Shown one piece after another: positions 8,558 through 18,110 of a stretch of 64,000 nucleotides of DNA. The stretch lies in contig NZ_JMPR01000035.1 of the NCBI RefSeq assembly GCF_000735525.1, positions 248,001-312,000 of the forward strand. Reading direction: 5' to 3'. Below the pieces are notes generated by a model that had not been told where the DNA came from, did no database searches, and saw only the letters and a program-made list of their open reading frames with translations. Position numbers and translations under genes: made by a program. Position 1 is the stretch's first letter, and each line of letters starts with the position of its first letter. The stretch is from Tatumella ptyseos ATCC 33301. GTDB lineage: Bacteria; Pseudomonadota; Gammaproteobacteria; Enterobacterales; Enterobacteriaceae.

Positions 8558-9484
8558 TTAATATCCTCGTTCCGGTTCCACCAGACCTGCTATCGGCGCT
8601 CCCCGCTGATGACAGCGAATATTCTCCAGCAATACCCTGACCGAGGTTTCCGGCTGTGTCTCACTGGCGATATGCGGGGTTAACCAGAGGGACGGATGCG
8701 CCCAGAAAGGGTGGTCTTCCGGTAAGGGTTCCGGGTCGGTCACATCAACAATGGCCTGACTCAGCTGGCCGCTGTCCAGTGCCGTCAGCAAATCGCCATG
8801 GTTTAGTTGCTGACCGCGGCCGGCATGGATAAGGCCTGCCCCCGCGGGTAACTGCTGAAAGACATCGCGGTTCAGAATACCGCGGGTACGGGAAGTCAGT
8901 GGTAACAGACAAACCAGAATGTCACTTTCTGCCAGGAACGGCTGCAGCTCCTCATCACCCGACCAGCAAGTCACCCCGGAGACCGACTTCGGCGTCCGGC
9001 TCCACCCTGAACAACGAAAACCCAGAGAAAGCAGTTGCAGCGCGGCGGCCTCCCCCAGAGTCCCCAGCCCCATAATCCCGACCCGGCAGGTTTCTGTCGG
9101 AAGGATCCGCCCTTTTTTCCATTCTCTTTTTTGCTGCTGGCGGAGATACATCGGTATCTCACGGTGCAGCGCCAGTACCGAAAAAGTGATGTACGCCGTC
9201 ATGCTCTGTGCAATGCCGGGTTCAATCATCCTGACGACGCGCACGCCCGGCGGCAGACGGGAATAATCAAACTGATCCGCCCCCGCGCCCACCGAGAAAA
9301 TCACTTTCAGGTTCGGGAAACGCTCGCTCAGGTTGTCCGGCACCGACCAGGTCACCAGATAGTTAACCTGTTGCGGGTCGCCGGTTTCAGGCCACAGATA
9401 AAACGGCAGATCCGGCGCGTGCTCTGCAAGCCACGCTTGCCAGATCAGGCCGCGATGCTGATCGGAATCATAGACAATACTCAT
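8558..9484 (-). CDS. D-2-hydroxyacid dehydrogenase, GhrA-like
   Basis: A 308-residue NAD(P)-dependent 2-hydroxyacid dehydrogenase close in layout to glyoxylate/hydroxypyruvate reductase GhrA. Seen: GIMGLGTLGEAAALQL Rossmann motif, Arg in IHAGRG, Glu in EPLPEDHPFW and His in LTPHIAS; the C-terminus ends ERGY like GhrA. The start at 9484 overlaps the GNAT stop as TAATG, which shows translational coupling. A longer upstream frame only runs inside the GNAT gene. Being in this cluster it probably reduces a 2-oxoacid made during breakdown of the substrate; this is inference. Confidence 0.87.
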   Translation of the reverse strand: MSIVYDSDQHRGLIWQAWLAEHAPDLPFYLWPETGDPQQVNYLVTWSVPDNLSERFPNLKVIFSVGAGADQFDYSRLPPGVRVVRMIEPGIAQSMTAYITFSVLALHREIPMYLRQQQKREWKKGRILPTETCRVGIMGLGTLGEAAALQLLSLGFRCSGWSRTPKSVSGVTCWSGDEELQPFLAESDILVCLLPLTSRTRGILNRDVFQQLPAGAGLIHAGRGQQLNHGDLLTALDSGQLSQAIVDVTDPEPLPEDHPFWAHPSLWLTPHIASETQPETSVRVLLENIRCHQRGAPIAGLVEPERGY

Positions 9485-10329
9485 TAGCCCAACGCCTGTG
9501 AAAACAGACCAAAGTCGAGAAATGCCTCCGGACGCTTCTGCCAGGGGGTGCCACGGACCATCATCACCGGGGCATCCACCACCGGCATACCCTGAGCTTT
9601 CAGCCAGACGGAGAACGGCCATTCGCCCTGCGTGTCGATACGCACAAATTCATCCTGTAATCTGGCGGCACAGTCACAGAACAGGGTTCTGGCGGCGGCT
9701 TCGTCACGAGCCAGTAATGGCCCGACCACGTAACCCCGGCCAAACTTTCTGACAACAGCAAAGCCTGTGATCTCATCTCCGGTCTCCAGCACGGTGATAA
9801 ACTCTGCTGACCCGGCTAAATCTTCATACAGAGCTGCCCGACGTAATCCGTGAGCACTGTAGTCATAGTCAATCAGACGGGGTAAGTCATCGGCGGTGGC
9901 TGCCCGTAACCGCTGGCCGGGTGCAGGTTCCGCGGCCGGGAAAGGCGGCAGAGACGCTGACTGATGCTGATGCATGGGAGACTGCTGCCTGAATCCGTAT
10001 TTTTCGTACAGACCTTTGCCCATTTCGGTAGCATGTAACCGGACCATGCCCTCCGGCGCTTTTTCCAGCAGCCCTTCCATTAATAGTTTACCGATGCCGC
10101 GTCCCTGACACTGAGGGTCGACAATCACCAGCCCAAGGGTATGAGATCCCCCCCAGTGCCAGATCAGGGCACAGCCGACCGTTTTACCGGCCTCTGTGGC
10201 CACCAGCCCTTCCCCCAACCGGTACGCCTGCAGCCAGTCTTCCCGGCGGTGTGGCCATTTCACCTGCTGACTGAGTTGGTAGCCGGTTTCCGTATCGTTT
10301 TCATTCATCTGACGCAATACAATGCTCAT
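9484..10329 (-). CDS. Two-domain GNAT N-acetyltransferase
   Basis: A 281-residue protein with an N-terminal GNAT domain (about residues 1-135; acetyl-CoA loop PQCQGRGIGKLLME) and a C-terminal second GNAT-like domain of the Acetyltransf_18 type (about 145-275, with FGRGYVVGPLLA). It should transfer acetyl from acetyl-CoA to an amine. An AAGGAGAAAG ribosome site is present. It lies between the frameshifted oxidoreductase and the GhrA-like gene. Substrate acetylation, later reversed by the M20 enzyme, is a possible role but unproven. Confidence 0.82.
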   Translation of the reverse strand: MSIVLRQMNENDTETGYQLSQQVKWPHRREDWLQAYRLGEGLVATEAGKTVGCALIWHWGGSHTLGLVIVDPQCQGRGIGKLLMEGLLEKAPEGMVRLHATEMGKGLYEKYGFRQQSPMHQHQSASLPPFPAAEPAPGQRLRAATADDLPRLIDYDYSAHGLRRAALYEDLAGSAEFITVLETGDEITGFAVVRKFGRGYVVGPLLARDEAAARTLFCDCAARLQDEFVRIDTQGEWPFSVWLKAQGMPVVDAPVMMVRGTPWQKRPEAFLDFGLFSQALG

Positions 10330-10338
10330 TCTTTCTCC

Positions 10339-11671
10339 TTACATCATTCCAGGTGCATCAAGATCACTGCCATCAACCAGACGTGAGTAGCGATAAGGTG
10401 CGGGGTCAACAATCGGGGTATCCCCGGTCACTAAATCGGCCGCCAGACGGCCCGCACCCGGGCCGATCCCGAACCCGTGACCACTGTACCCGGCGGAAAG
10501 TACCAACCCCGGGATCTGCCGGACAGTTGAGATCACCGGGATAGCATCCGGGGTACTGTCTATCATCCCGCCCCAGGACTGTGACACACGCAGCCCCTGT
10601 AAGGCAGGAAATTCTTTTACCATCGCCGCAAGCCCCTGCCTGACCATGTCGTGGTCGGCTTGCGGATCCAGGATCCTGACCTTTTCAAACGGTGAAACCC
10701 CGTCCATCGACCAGCGCGCCAGGGTTTCCGGGCCACGGATAAACGCGGACAGCCCCGGCGCGACGGTTAAATTTTTACGACGTGCGCGGAACGTCTGATA
10801 AAAATGCCGGCTGTATTTCAGCCCCTGGAAGCCCGGTTCCAGCCGCCCTTTTCCGGAGACAGAAACGGTATAACCGCCATCGGACTGCGGGCGGCAGGCA
10901 AAACTGCCGGTATAAAACGGCGCGGTCACCACCTGGTCGATGGGATGGGTACGAAAGGCTGTGCCGATCACATTCCCCAGCGGCAATTCGAGACCATGCC
11001 GGCGGCAAAACAGGGAGGTCCAGACCCCGGCGGCACAGATCAACCCCGGAGGTTTTGATCAGTCCCCGCTCGGTGATCACACCGCTGACTTTACCGGCAG
11101 AAATATCCAGACCGCGTACCGCACATTGCTGAAACACCAAAGCGCCCTGCCGTTGTGTCGCCACCACCAGCCCCGGGGCGGCCTGCGACGGGTCTGCATA
11201 GCCATCATCGGGTGAATGGACACCCCCCAGCCAGTCGGTGGTACTGCCTGGTGTCAGGGCTTTTGCCCCGGCAGCATTGAGGATGTGACTGCGGACATCA
11301 TAATGGCGGGCCATTTTCCCCCAGTTTTCCCAGGCTGCAATTTCCGCCGGGTCGCGGGTGGCGTACACCAGCCCGGATCGGCGAAAGCCGAGTTCTTCGC
11401 CGGTTTCTTCATTCAGTTCCTGCCAGCGCTGCAAGGCGTGAATAATCAACGGTAATTCCCGTTCATCACGATTCTGCTGGCGACACCAGCCCCAGTTACG
11501 GCTGGATTGTTCCGCACCGACCAGCCCTTTTTCGATAATCACCACCCTGAGTCCCTTGCGGGTTAATTCCCAGGCCGCGGCCGAACCGGAGATCCCGGCC
11601 CCGATAATCACCACATCGGCGGCATCCGGGAAATGGGGGCTGTCCTGTACATATCTTATCAATGCCGGCAT
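10339..11671 (-). pseudogene. FAD-dependent amine/amino-acid oxidoreductase, frameshifted
   Basis: A DAO-type flavoprotein split in two frames. The first part (11671 to about 11045) has the FAD motif VVIIGAGISGSAAAWELTRKG and SSRNWGWCRQQ. The second part (to 10339) resumes in another frame with ICAAGVWTSLFCRRHG and ends with SAGYSGHGFGIGPGAGRLAADLVTG, the C-terminal FAD contact. Removing one base of the CCCC run at 11044-11047 joins the parts into about 443 residues, the family length. It is either a pseudogene or a sequencing/assembly slip in a homopolymer. In an intact form it would oxidise an amine or amino acid in the cytoplasm, as the second FAD enzyme of the cluster. Confidence 0.85.
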
Positions 11672-11688
11672 AAAAAAATTATCCTCTG

Positions 11689-13359
11689 TTAAGCAGTGAC
11701 ACCGGTTTTAACGACATCCTGATGTTCATCCAGCCAGCCCTGGCGGAGTTCCGGCACCGCCCGTTTTAACCGTTCAAAGTAGAGTTCACTCGACGGTTTT
11801 GCGTAGTCCTCACGTGCAATCTGCGTCACAATCCGCCCTTGCTGCATCACTACAATGTCATCGCACACAGCCCGGATGGCATGCATATCATGGCTGATAA
11901 ACAACACCGAAAGATTAAACCGGCGTCTGAGGTCGGCTATCAGGTCCAGGATCGCCGCCGCGACCACGGTATCCAGCGCTGACGTCACTTCATCGCAGAT
12001 GATAATTTCCGGGTTGGCGGCCAGTGCGCGGGCAAGATTGACCCGTTGTTTCTGACCGCCGGACAATGAGGCAGGTTTACGATGGCGAACGGTGTCCGGT
12101 AACCTGACCAGATCCAGTAATTCTGAAATCCGCTGTTCCAGCGCGGCTCCGCGCAGCTTAAAAAAGTACTGCAACGGACGACTGAGGATCGCGGTCACAG
12201 TGTGTGCCGGATTCAGTGCCGTGTCCGCCATCTGAAAAACATACTGTATTTGCTGTAATTCCCGGACACTGCGCTGTCCGAGGTCACGGGAAATATAATG
12301 ATGATTAAAAAGTAAATGCCCCGACCAGGCCGGATTGATGCCGGCGATGGCCTGTGCCAGCGTTGTTTTACCGGACCCGGATTCGCCGATGATCCCCACG
12401 GCCTGACCTTTCCACAGCCTGAGCTGAATATTCTCACTGATGCGGATTTTCGGGATGCCTTCGCTATTACGTGGCCCGTAACCGGCACACAAATCACGCA
12501 CTTCCAGTAACGGATGCACATCTCCATGATCCCTGCTCCAGCCGCCGGGCCGCATCACCTGGCGTGCCGCGTCCATGAGCTGGAGCGTATAAGGCTGGCG
12601 GGCGTGGCTGAGCAGTTGCGCGGCCGGGCCGTATTCGACGATTTTTCCGCGTTGCAAAACCATAATCTGGTCTGCCATCTGCGCGACAACCGCGAGGTCA
12701 TGGCTGACATAAATGGCCGTCATTTTGCGTGTTGAGACAATCTTACGAAACAGTTTCAGGACTTCCACCTGGGTGGTCACGTCCAGTGCGGTGGTCGGCT
12801 CATCGAGAATAATGACCTGCGGGTCTGCCATCAAAGCCATAGCCGTCATTAAACGCTGTAACTGCCCGCCGGACACCTGGTGCGGATAGCGCTGACCGAT
12901 AGTCTCCGGGTCCGGCAAGGCCAGTTCTTTGAACAGGCCGATCGCTTTTTCCCGCGCTTGTGCTTTACTCATTTTTCCGTGGATCAGTACCGGTTCGGTG
13001 ACCTGATCGATAATTTTCATGCCCGGATTGAACGACGCGGCGGCGCTTTGCGCGATATAAGCGACGTTATCCCCGCGAAATGCCCGCAACTGTGCCGGCG
13101 ACAGCGCACTAACATCGCTGCCGGCGACCTGGACTTTCCCCGCGGTCACCCGGCAACCTTGACGGGCATAGCCCATCAGCGCCATTGCGATAGTCGTTTT
13201 TCCCGACCCGGACTCACCAATCAATGCCAGCACTTCCCCTTTTCTGACCGAGAAACTGATACCGCTAACCAGCTCAGTTTCCACTCCGTGATTGATGGCA
13301 CAGACCTGCAGGTTATCGACCGACACCACCGCATTATCAGGATAGAAAGACACTGTCAT
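11689..13359 (-). CDS. Dpp/Gsi-type ABC transporter ATPase, two domains fused
   Basis: A 556-residue protein with two complete ABC domains of the peptide/nickel family. Domain 1 (about 10-260): Walker A GESGSGKTT, signature VSGGQLQRL, Walker B VIILDEPTTALD. Domain 2 (about 285-540): GESGSGKTT, LSGGQKQRV, IIICDEVTSALD. It corresponds to DppD plus DppF in one chain, as in GsiA and YejF. Its start overlaps the permease stop by four bases (ATGA). It powers the importer encoded by the next three upstream genes. Confidence 0.92.
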   Translation of the reverse strand: MTVSFYPDNAVVSVDNLQVCAINHGVETELVSGISFSVRKGEVLALIGESGSGKTTIAMALMGYARQGCRVTAGKVQVAGSDVSALSPAQLRAFRGDNVAYIAQSAAASFNPGMKIIDQVTEPVLIHGKMSKAQAREKAIGLFKELALPDPETIGQRYPHQVSGGQLQRLMTAMALMADPQVIILDEPTTALDVTTQVEVLKLFRKIVSTRKMTAIYVSHDLAVVAQMADQIMVLQRGKIVEYGPAAQLLSHARQPYTLQLMDAARQVMRPGGWSRDHGDVHPLLEVRDLCAGYGPRNSEGIPKIRISENIQLRLWKGQAVGIIGESGSGKTTLAQAIAGINPAWSGHLLFNHHYISRDLGQRSVRELQQIQYVFQMADTALNPAHTVTAILSRPLQYFFKLRGAALEQRISELLDLVRLPDTVRHRKPASLSGGQKQRVNLARALAANPEIIICDEVTSALDTVVAAAILDLIADLRRRFNLSVLFISHDMHAIRAVCDDIVVMQQGRIVTQIAREDYAKPSSELYFERLKRAVPELRQGWLDEHQDVVKTGVTA

Positions 13360-14213
13360 ACCTCCTCCTTCGCCAGCGCCAGCGTCGTCGGACGCAGACT
13401 TTGCAGACTGTCAATAAACAGGTTAACCCCGATGGTCAGGCTGGCTATCGCCAGCGCCGGCATCAGGACCGCCGGTGAACCGTTAAATAATCCCTGCATG
13501 TTTTCGCGGACCAGCGTTCCCCAGTCAGCCTGGGGGGGCTGTACGCCCAGTCCCAGGAAGCTGAGCCCGCTCAGCAGCAGGACGATATAAATAAATCTGA
13601 GGCCGAAATCTGCCAGCATCGGATGGATCATATTCGGCAGAATTTCAAAAAGCGCGATATAGGCCCGGCTTTCTCCGCGTAGTTGCGACACCCTGACGTA
13701 GTCCATGTTCCGTAACTGGCTGGCCAGGGCAAAGGCTATCCGATAGGCACCGGGCCAGTAGGTAAATACCGCCGTAACGATCAGCATCGGCAACGACGAA
13801 CCAAAAACGGCGACAATCATCAGTGACAGGACTTTGCCGGGCAGAACCAGTAAAGCGTCATTGACTCGCCCGAGAATTTCTTCCAGCCAGCGGCCACTGA
13901 CCGCCGCCAGCAGAGCCAGCAAGGTACCCACCACACTGGCCAGCACGGCCGCCGTCAGGGCAAGCCCGAGCGTATAGCGACTGCCATACAGGATGCGGGT
14001 CAGGATATCGCGCCCCAGATAATCGGTTCCCAGCCAGAACCTGGCAGAAAATCCACTGAACAGAGGCCCGCTGCCGATATCATTCACCGGATACGGGGCG
14101 ATTTTGCTGCCCAGGATCGCCATCACTACCCAGAACAGCGTGATCAGTAACCCCAGCTTTCCGGAAAACCTGAGCGACTGAAAAAAAGACCATGCGGTGG
14201 AAAGGTATCTCAT
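13356..14213 (-). CDS. Peptide-type ABC permease (DppC-like)
   Basis: A 285-residue inner-membrane permease of the OppC/DppC family. Seen: N-terminal membrane helix, the family motif FWLGTDYLGRDILTRILYGSR, several helices, and the EAA-type coupling loop near VSQLRGESRAYIALFEILPN. The start was placed at 14213 because that ATG overlaps the preceding permease stop (ATGA) and has GGAG upstream; a GTG at 14225 is less likely. Confidence 0.9.
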   Translation of the reverse strand: MRYLSTAWSFFQSLRFSGKLGLLITLFWVVMAILGSKIAPYPVNDIGSGPLFSGFSARFWLGTDYLGRDILTRILYGSRYTLGLALTAAVLASVVGTLLALLAAVSGRWLEEILGRVNDALLVLPGKVLSLMIVAVFGSSLPMLIVTAVFTYWPGAYRIAFALASQLRNMDYVRVSQLRGESRAYIALFEILPNMIHPMLADFGLRFIYIVLLLSGLSFLGLGVQPPQADWGTLVRENMQGLFNGSPAVLMPALAIASLTIGVNLFIDSLQSLRPTTLALAKEEV

Positions 14214-15166
14214 GAGCTCCTCCACTTCGGGTTAAAAGCGATAGTGATGATATCCGCGACCAGCAATAACAGCAGATAACAGGCGGCGAACAGCATGACG
14301 CAAATCTGTACTACCGGCAGATCCCGGTTACTGACCGCATCCACCAACTGGCTGGCCAGTCCGGGGTAATTAAAGATCGTTTCAATAATGATGACGCCGC
14401 CAAACAGATAAGACAGGCTGAGCGAGATGGCATTGGCGATAGCCCCGGCAGCATTGGGTAAGGCATGACGAAGCACGGCCCGGGCCGGTGACACGCCTTT
14501 GAGCAGTGCCATTTCCACATAGGGGCTGTCGAGCTGACTGATGATCGCCGAACGTGTCATTCTGGCCATTTGCGCCGTCAGTACACAACATAAGGTCAGC
14601 ACCGGCAGTGCGTAAGCCTGAATAAAACTCATCAGATCCACATTCGGGCTGCCAAATGACATCGCAGAAACCCAATGCAGCCTGACGGCAAACACCATTA
14701 CCGCGACGGTCGCTATCAGAAACTCAGGCACTGCAACCGTGGCCATAGTGCAGGTCACCAGAGCCTTATCGACCCATTTATCACGCTGCATGGCAGCAGA
14801 AAAACCGATAAACAGCGCCAGCGGGACAGACACCAGGGTCGTGACCGCGGCCAGTTCGAGCGTGGCCGGGATCCTCGGGGAGATCAGCTCAGAGACCGGT
14901 AACCGGCTGGCGTAAGAAACCCCGAAGTTCCCCTGTATCAGGCCGGTAAACCAGTGGTAATAGCGCACCGGCAAGGGCTGATCCAGCCCCAGCTGGTGGC
15001 GTAAAGCCGTCACCGTTTCAGGTGTCGCATTTTGTCCGAGGATCATTTGTGCGGCATCACCGGGTAATAAACTGGTGATGAAAAACACCACCATGGAAAC
15101 GATGAGCAGCGTCAGAATGCCCGACCCGATCCGTCGGGCGATCAGCAACATCATAAAACGGTTCAT
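14210..15166 (-). CDS. Peptide-type ABC permease (DppB-like)
   Basis: A 318-residue inner-membrane permease of the OppB/DppB family. Seen: first helix LTLLIVSMVVFFITSLLPGD, the motif RHQLGLDQPLPVRYYHW, and the coupling loop YVEMALLKGVSPARAVLRHA. The start at 15166 follows AAGGAGAAGCCC. It lies between the binding-protein gene and dppC-like, the standard order. Confidence 0.9.
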   Translation of the reverse strand: MNRFMMLLIARRIGSGILTLLIVSMVVFFITSLLPGDAAQMILGQNATPETVTALRHQLGLDQPLPVRYYHWFTGLIQGNFGVSYASRLPVSELISPRIPATLELAAVTTLVSVPLALFIGFSAAMQRDKWVDKALVTCTMATVAVPEFLIATVAVMVFAVRLHWVSAMSFGSPNVDLMSFIQAYALPVLTLCCVLTAQMARMTRSAIISQLDSPYVEMALLKGVSPARAVLRHALPNAAGAIANAISLSLSYLFGGVIIIETIFNYPGLASQLVDAVSNRDLPVVQICVMLFAACYLLLLLVADIITIAFNPKWRSS

Positions 15167-15183
15167 GGGCTTCTCCTTGTTAA

Positions 15184-16788
15184 TCAGGCGGTCAGCCACA
15201 CATTTTCGTGGAAACGGTACCCCATCATCATGCCTGACGGGCTGGACGCCAGCCCTTTCACCCGGTGGCTGTAACCATCCAGCGAGCTGACAAAAACAGG
15301 CACCAGTGTGCCGCAATGGTTGTAGATCAGCGTCTGCATGTCCCCGTACATCTGTTTGCGTTTAGCCTCATCACGAACGCCGCGCGCGGCCACCACCAGC
15401 TGATCAAACTGCGGGTTATGCCATTTTGATTCGTTGTTTGCCGCCGTGGAGAGATAGAACTGAGAAAACAACAGGTCGACCGTCGGCCGTGGATTAACCG
15501 ATCCGTACCCGATAGGATCTTTCATCCAGTGTGTCGACCAGTAGCCTTCATAAGGAACACGGCGCACATTAATATTCAGCCCGGCGTTACGGGCAATATT
15601 CTGCATCATCAGTGCACCTTCCTCGGCGGCGTCCAGGGTCGGTGCGGTGACCACTTCAACACTGGCTCCGCTCATCCCTGCTTTCTTCAGATAGAAACGG
15701 GCTTTATCGGTATCGATCGGCCGGGGTTTGAGATCCGCATTGTACAGCGGATGCCAGGGGGGCACCGGGGTATCATTGCCGGGGGTGCCGTAGCCCAGTA
15801 ACGCGGTATTGACCATCATCTCCCGGGGCTGGAGATATTTCATCGCCATCACGAAATCTTCATTTTTGCCCGGGGTGATATCTGTGCGGATAATCAGGTC
15901 GGTATACATGCCCGATTTACTTTCCAGAACGCCAAACTGCCCGCCACTGTTTTTTAACCGCTGAGCATAATCCGGGCTGATCGACGAGCAGATATGTAAA
16001 TCACCGGACATCAGTCCGTTAACGCGGGCGGCCTGGTCAGGTACGCCCAGCAGTTCAATGTCGTCAAGATGAGGCAGTCCGGGCTTCCAGTAAGCGGTGT
16101 TACGTTTTCCGAGGGTATGCAACCCGGGGACGAAGGCCTGACAGACAAACGGCCCGGTGCCGATCCCTTTGTTAAAATCGGTGGTGTCTGCCGGCACAAT
16201 CAGGAACGCAGGCATCGCCAGCATCAGCGGCAGGTCAAAATTCGGCCCCTGCAGAACAATCTCGACCTGCTGCGGGCTGACGGCGGTCAGCGTTTTAAAC
16301 TGTTGCGCCAGGCTAAACACACTGGAGGCGACGGAAGGATCCTTATGCCGGGACAAAGACCAGACAACATCGTCAGCCGTCAGGCTTTTACCGTTATGGA
16401 AGGTGACCCCTTTGCGGAGCGTGATCTGCCAGCGGATGCCGTCATCCGACTGCAGTGCGGTCGCCAGTGCTGGTGTGGCGACTAATGTCTGGTTAATTTC
16501 GGTTAACCCGTTATAGAACATATACTGGCGGGTATAGTCTGCGCTGTTGTTGGCTTTTGCCGGGTCCAGGGTATCGGTGGCTGACGAGTTTGACATCGCC
16601 GCCCGCATTTTACCGCCTTTTACCGGCACTTCCGCGGCCAGGGCACTGGCAGAGAAACCGGGCAGGCCGCTGCCGATCACGGCCCCGACAGAGAGGAGCT
16701 TAATCAGGTCACGCCGGGAAAGGGATCCCCGGTTCAGGGAACGGGTTAACGTGTGCTGGTTCGGAAAATCTTTATCATCTTTGCTCAT
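15184..16788 (-). CDS. ABC substrate-binding protein (peptide/amine class), Tat-type signal
   Basis: A 534-residue family 5 (DppA/OppA-like) solute-binding protein. Residues 18-52 form a twin-arginine signal (SLSRRDLIKLLSVGAVIGSG ... ALAA), so it is probably exported folded by Tat. Family motifs include TLDPAKANN, LTEINQTL, LRKGVTFHNGKSLTADDVVWSL and GTGPFV. The start at 16788 has GGAG upstream; a start at 16803 lacks it. Ligands of the family are peptides, opines and amines. The all-oxidative enzyme set nearby suggests an amine- or opine-like compound. Confidence 0.9.
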   Translation of the reverse strand: MSKDDKDFPNQHTLTRSLNRGSLSRRDLIKLLSVGAVIGSGLPGFSASALAAEVPVKGGKMRAAMSNSSATDTLDPAKANNSADYTRQYMFYNGLTEINQTLVATPALATALQSDDGIRWQITLRKGVTFHNGKSLTADDVVWSLSRHKDPSVASSVFSLAQQFKTLTAVSPQQVEIVLQGPNFDLPLMLAMPAFLIVPADTTDFNKGIGTGPFVCQAFVPGLHTLGKRNTAYWKPGLPHLDDIELLGVPDQAARVNGLMSGDLHICSSISPDYAQRLKNSGGQFGVLESKSGMYTDLIIRTDITPGKNEDFVMAMKYLQPREMMVNTALLGYGTPGNDTPVPPWHPLYNADLKPRPIDTDKARFYLKKAGMSGASVEVVTAPTLDAAEEGALMMQNIARNAGLNINVRRVPYEGYWSTHWMKDPIGYGSVNPRPTVDLLFSQFYLSTAANNESKWHNPQFDQLVVAARGVRDEAKRKQMYGDMQTLIYNHCGTLVPVFVSSLDGYSHRVKGLASSPSGMMMGYRFHENVWLTA

Positions 16789-16817
16789 CGACGCTCTCCG
16801 CAATTGGAACGATTCAG

Positions 16818-18095
16818 TTAGAACAGGCGATCTTTCGCTTTGTAATACAGCCCGGTCAGTGGCAGAAACCAGGGCTTGCCGAAATAGCCAGGCACCGGTG
16901 CCCAGGGTTTATCATTCCAGGGGTTGTTGTCTGCCCGGCCACTGATAAGGTCTGCCATGACATTCCCCATCCATACCGACATCTGGGTACCGTGACCGCT
17001 GTACCCCATGGTGTAATACACGCCATTTTCTTCTCCGGCATGGGGCAGCCTGTCGGCACTCATATCCACCATCCCTCCCCAGCAGTAATCCACCGGTGCA
17101 GAGGCCAGTGCCGGAAAGACCTTGCCCATGGCACTGCGCAGTATTTCTCCGCTACGGCTGTCTGAGGCAGGATTGCTGATGGCAAAACGTGCCCGGCCGC
17201 CGAATACCAGCCGGTGATCGGCAGTGGTACGGAAATAATTGCCGATATTCATTGAGTTAACGTAGGTTCGGTCATGAGGCAGTAACCGGTGCAACAGATC
17301 CGGGGCCAGCGGTGCGGTCACGATAATAAAACTACCCACCGGTACAATGCGCCGCTGAACCCAGGGGAAAGGCCCGTCAGATGAACAACCGGTCGCCAGT
17401 AAGACTTTATCGGCGATGATGTCCCCTTTGGCGGTAGATATCCGGTGGCGCTGACCGGAGAGGCGGGTCATCGCCGTGACCGCGTGATGTTCATAAATAC
17501 GGGCACCGTGGCGTACCGCGGCCTCTGCCAGACCGACCCCGAATTTCCCCATATGCATACTGGCACCGCGCTGTTGCAGTAATCCACCGTGGAAGGCCTG
17601 ACTGTCAATTTCCCGGCCAATGTCTGCCGCGGAGATAAGCTCGACCTCCGGGTCCACCGTTTTACGCATCAGCTCACAGGCTGCCCGCAATCCGTCGAAA
17701 TGGGCCGGTTTACTGGCCAGCTTGAGTTTTCCGCAGAACCGGAAGTCACAGGCAATGTCTTCCTCTTTGACGATCCCGCTGACATAATTCACCGCAGAAT
17801 CGTAGGCGCGGTACATTTCAGAGGCTTTTTCCAGTCCTTTTCTGGCCACCAGGTCGGCGAAGCTTTTGGCAATGCCACTGTTGCAATGGCCCCCGTTTCT
17901 GGCCGAGGCTTCGCTCATAATGCCGTTTTTTTCCAGAACCACGACATCAATCCCCTGCTTAGCCAGACTGCGGGCCGCAGAGATCCCGCTGAATCCTCCG
18001 CCGATGATCACGACATCTGCCCGTTCAGGTAATGGCGTTTGTGCTGCCCCCTTAAACACCGGGGCATTGGCCTGCCAGAAAGATTCCAGTTTCAT
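16818..18095 (-). CDS. FAD-dependent oxidoreductase, PuuB/OrdL-like
   Basis: A 425-residue DAO-type flavoprotein similar to gamma-glutamylputrescine oxidase. Seen: FAD motif VVIIGGGFSGISAARSLAKQG at about residues 27-48, the SARNGGHCNSGIAKSF signature near the flavin, and C-terminal MGYSGHGTQMSVWMG. It should oxidise a primary or secondary amine, giving an aldehyde and hydrogen peroxide. It lies between the HAD gene and the binding protein; the aldehyde dehydrogenase two genes upstream would take the product. A GGGAG site precedes the ATG. Confidence 0.88.
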   Translation of the reverse strand: MKLESFWQANAPVFKGAAQTPLPERADVVIIGGGFSGISAARSLAKQGIDVVVLEKNGIMSEASARNGGHCNSGIAKSFADLVARKGLEKASEMYRAYDSAVNYVSGIVKEEDIACDFRFCGKLKLASKPAHFDGLRAACELMRKTVDPEVELISAADIGREIDSQAFHGGLLQQRGASMHMGKFGVGLAEAAVRHGARIYEHHAVTAMTRLSGQRHRISTAKGDIIADKVLLATGCSSDGPFPWVQRRIVPVGSFIIVTAPLAPDLLHRLLPHDRTYVNSMNIGNYFRTTADHRLVFGGRARFAISNPASDSRSGEILRSAMGKVFPALASAPVDYCWGGMVDMSADRLPHAGEENGVYYTMGYSGHGTQMSVWMGNVMADLISGRADNNPWNDKPWAPVPGYFGKPWFLPLTGLYYKAKDRLF

Positions 18096-18110
18096 CAGTC
18101 TGCTCCCGGG

